Shown here: in pieces, positions 36,605 to 38,370 of the stretch
Position numbering within the stretch: the first letter of the stretch is position 1
How the letters are laid out: the number at the start of each line of letters is the position of its first letter
Assembly: GCA_905221215.1 (NCBI GenBank)
Contig: CAJNCI010000013.1
Coordinates: 1-38,370, forward strand
Direction: 5' to 3'
DNA length: 38,370 bases
Source: a bacterium
GTDB lineage: Bacteria > Bacillota > Bacilli > Lactobacillales > Streptococcaceae
Translations under genes and position numbers: made by a program
Notes under the pieces: generated by a model
Told to the model about the DNA's origin: nothing
Database searches by the model: none
Seen by the model: only the letters and a program-made list of their open reading frames with translations

Positions 36605-36904
36605 ATGAAAAACTCTTTTCAAGAATCAAAAAAATCAAATTTCCTTTATTATGGAATCATCCTAGCCTCTGTCTTGGTAGAAGTGATTATGATCTGGCAA
36701 TTAGAGAAACTAATTCCGCTTCTCTATCCAGGTTTTATTGCCTTTTTAGTCTTTCAACTACTCTACCATCTGCTATTATTTCTAATTGCAAAACGAAGTG
36801 GTCGCTGGGATTACTTGATGATATGGGGGCTTTTCCTCATGTTCAATCTTCTCTATGACTCTTTTTTAGGCTTGCTTTTTCTAGGTTTATCTTTTGGTAT
36901 GTGA
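36605..36904 (+). CDS. Small three-helix membrane protein, unknown function
   Basis: This predicted 99-residue protein starts MKNSFQESKKSNF. Hydrophobic segments at about 15-33, 37-60 and 70-95 suggest three membrane helices with a basic loop (IAKRSGRWD) between the last two. GGGAGGGAG precedes two adjacent ATGs (36602, 36605); 36605 gives the better 7-nt spacing. It is monocistronic, between a divergent Usp gene and the aminotransferase gene, and ends at a hairpin terminator (36944). I do not recognise a family. Confidence 0.75.
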   Translation: MKNSFQESKKSNFLYYGIILASVLVEVIMIWQLEKLIPLLYPGFIAFLVFQLLYHLLLFLIAKRSGRWDYLMIWGLFLMFNLLYDSFLGLLFLGLSFGM

Positions 36905-36943
36905 TGTGTCTCTCACAAACTACCTGCTATCACCGCTGTCTCG

Positions 36944-36969
36944 GCCTCGCTTTTAGTGAGGCTTTTCTT
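36944..36969 (+). terminator. Terminator after the small membrane protein gene
   Basis: GCCTCGC (36944-36950) pairs with GTGAGGC (36956-36962), with one G-U, followed by TTTTCTTCT. Confidence 0.75.
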
Positions 36970-37001
36970 CTATCCGAATCTAGTAACACATTTCAGCAAA
37001 C

Positions 37002-37030
37002 TTGTCCCATTCTCTTTCTAGTGGTATAAT
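37002..37030 (+). promoter_or_regulatory. Promoter of the aminotransferase gene
   Basis: TTGTCC (37002-37007), 17-nt spacer, TGGTATAAT with -10 TATAAT at 37025-37030. Confidence 0.8.
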
Positions 37031-37060
37031 GTTACTATCCTGATGAATTGAGGAAACAAG

Positions 37061-38275
37061 ATGAAAGAATATAACAAGTCTAGTAAGTTAGAGCATGTTG
37101 CTTATGATATCCGTGGCCCTGTTTTGGAAGAAGCCATGCGGATGCGAGCAAACGGAGAAAAGATTTTACGTCTGAATACAGGAAATCCAGCAGAATTTGG
37201 CTTTACAGCGCCAGATGAGGTCATTCATGACTTGATTATGAATGCGCGTGATAGTGAAGGCTATTCTGATTCTAAAGGGATTTTCTCAGCCCGTAAGGCC
37301 ATCATGCAGTATTGCCAATTGAAGAAATTCCCCAATGTGGATATTGATGATATTTACCTTGGAAATGGTGTCAGTGAGTTGATTGTCATGTCCATGCAGG
37401 GGCTTTTGGACAACGGAGACGAGGTCTTGGTACCTATGCCAGACTATCCTCTCTGGACAGCTGCTGTCAGCTTAGCTGGAGGAAATGCCGTTCACTATAT
37501 CTGTGATGAGGCTGCAGAATGGTACCCAGATATTGACGATATCAAGTCAAAAATCACTTCCAATACCAAGGCAATCGTCCTTATCAATCCAAACAACCCA
37601 ACTGGAGCCCTTTATCCTAAGGAACTCTTGTTGGAGATTATTGAGATTGCCCGTCAAAATGATTTGATCATCTTTGCGGATGAAATCTATGACCGCATGG
37701 TCATGGATGGACATGTGCATACGCCTGTGGCGAGCTTGGCACCAGATGTCTTCTGTGTCAGCATGAATGGTCTGTCAAAATCTCACCGTATCGCTGGTTT
37801 CCGTGTGGGTTGGATGGTCTTGTCTGGTCCTAAGACACATGTTAAAGGCTATATCGAAGGGCTTAATATGTTGTCCAATATGCGCCTTTGCTCTAACGTT
37901 TTGGCCCAACAAGTCGTACAAACTTCCTTGGGTGGTCACCAGTCAGTCGATGAATTGCTTCTTCCTGGTGGACGAATCTATGAGCAAAGAAACTTCATCT
38001 ACAATGCTATTCAAGATATTCCAGGCTTGTCTGCTGTTAAACCAAAGGCTGGGCTCTATATCTTCCCGAAAATCGACCGCAACATGTACCGTATTGATGA
38101 TGATGAGCAGTTTGTCCTTGATTTCTTGAAGCAGGAAAAGGTTCTCTTGGTTCATGGTCGAGGCTTTAACTGGCAGGAACCAGACCACTTCCGTATCGTT
38201 TACCTACCGCGTGTTGATGAACTAGCCCAAATCCAAGAAAAGATGACTCGTTTCTTGAAACAGTATCGTAGATAG
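37061..38275 (+). CDS. alaT: Class I PLP aminotransferase, AlaT type
   Basis: This 404-residue cytoplasmic enzyme has the pyridoxal-phosphate lysine Lys240 in GLSKSHRIAGFRVGW. Other class I motifs are NPNNPTGALY, FADEIYDRM and the C-terminal substrate arginine in FRIVYLPR. The family converts pyruvate and glutamate to alanine and 2-oxoglutarate; the sequence is closest to AlaT (YfdZ/AlaA-type) enzymes of streptococci by recollection. GAGGAAA precedes ATG 37061. It is monocistronic within the window. Another amino-donor specificity cannot be excluded. Confidence 0.93.
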   Translation: MKEYNKSSKLEHVAYDIRGPVLEEAMRMRANGEKILRLNTGNPAEFGFTAPDEVIHDLIMNARDSEGYSDSKGIFSARKAIMQYCQLKKFPNVDIDDIYLGNGVSELIVMSMQGLLDNGDEVLVPMPDYPLWTAAVSLAGGNAVHYICDEAAEWYPDIDDIKSKITSNTKAIVLINPNNPTGALYPKELLLEIIEIARQNDLIIFADEIYDRMVMDGHVHTPVASLAPDVFCVSMNGLSKSHRIAGFRVGWMVLSGPKTHVKGYIEGLNMLSNMRLCSNVLAQQVVQTSLGGHQSVDELLLPGGRIYEQRNFIYNAIQDIPGLSAVKPKAGLYIFPKIDRNMYRIDDDEQFVLDFLKQEKVLLVHGRGFNWQEPDHFRIVYLPRVDELAQIQEKMTRFLKQYRR

Positions 38276-38293
38276 GGCTTACATTAGAAAAAG

Positions 38294-38339
38294 GGTAAAT
38301 TCCCAAACTAAGTTCCACCGCTAGTACAAGTGGAAGTTA
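38294..38339. repeat. Second copy of the 5477 dispersed repeat
   Basis: The first 25 nt, starting GGTAAATTCCC and ending TTCCAC, are identical to the start of the element at 5477. Over 46 nt about 43 positions match, after which the two diverge. No copy of the flanking 13-mer is seen here. The sequence is cut off 31 nt later by the window end, so the right boundary is unknown. Confidence 0.7.
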
Positions 38340-38370
38340 GTCTGATAAAAATCGTAAAAACCAGTGGAAA

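Overview
The window is chromosomal DNA from a low-GC Gram-positive coccus of the Streptococcus mitis/pneumoniae group. The evidence is the gene content and near-identity, as recalled, to pneumococcal proteins (SulA-D folate operon, ManLMN, CcpA, PepC, PepS). Three BOX repeats, which are characteristic of this group, and strong Shine-Dalgarno and extended -10 promoters agree with this. I cannot fix the species from sequence alone.

Layout. (1) 1-862: the 3' part of a 5S rRNA followed by nine tRNA genes (Val, Asp, Lys, Leu, Thr, Gly, Leu, Arg, Pro), the tail of an rRNA operon. (2) 870-1630: terminators, the truncated left end of an ISL3-type insertion sequence, and an AT-rich spacer. (3) 1660-5350: a six-gene operon with two small membrane proteins, an ABC transporter (ATPase and permease) and a NarL/LuxR-type two-component system. 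(4) 5351-13613: rpsL-rpsG, then fusA and polC, with structured non-coding RNA in the rpsL leader and between rpsG and fusA. (5) 13686-15926: a RelB/YafQ-like toxin-antitoxin pair, a 46-residue unknown, pepS and a GlsB/YeaQ-type membrane protein, apparently one transcription unit. (6) 15940-18453: a BOX element, rsuA on a leaderless-looking mRNA, and pepC. (7) 18457-20313: an apparently intact group IIC intron inserted just after the pepC terminator. (8) 20322-25565, minus strand: the mannose-family PTS manLMN with a candidate cre site, adhP, a BOX element and a HAD phosphatase. (9) 25755-31872: a purine permease, a CPBP membrane protease, a BOX element and the folate operon folP-folC-folE-folBK. 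(10) 31916-38275: a DUF960-like gene, ccpA, ansA, a HAD phosphatase fused to a second domain, a universal stress protein, a small membrane protein and an AlaT-type aminotransferase. The window ends in a short dispersed repeat also found at 5477.

How the genes connect. CcpA, encoded here, probably binds its own promoter and the manL promoter, both of which carry cre-like sequences. The folate operon makes dihydrofolate from GTP and p-aminobenzoate. Its folP carries a two-residue Arg-Pro duplication at positions 58-61, the classical pneumococcal sulfonamide-resistance change. Translation machinery (S12, S7, EF-G, RsuA, tRNAs) and replication (PolC) dominate the middle of the window.

The points most worth a second look are the folP duplication, the structured RNA between rpsG and fusA, the group IIC intron that separates manN from its terminator, the leaderless rsuA, and the gene order. 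From memory, the gene order interleaves two blocks that are far apart in reference pneumococci, and a short repeat lies at or near the joins. I did not find a clear-cut, wholly new multi-gene system. The best candidates for undescribed biology are the RNA structures and the small-protein/ABC/two-component module.
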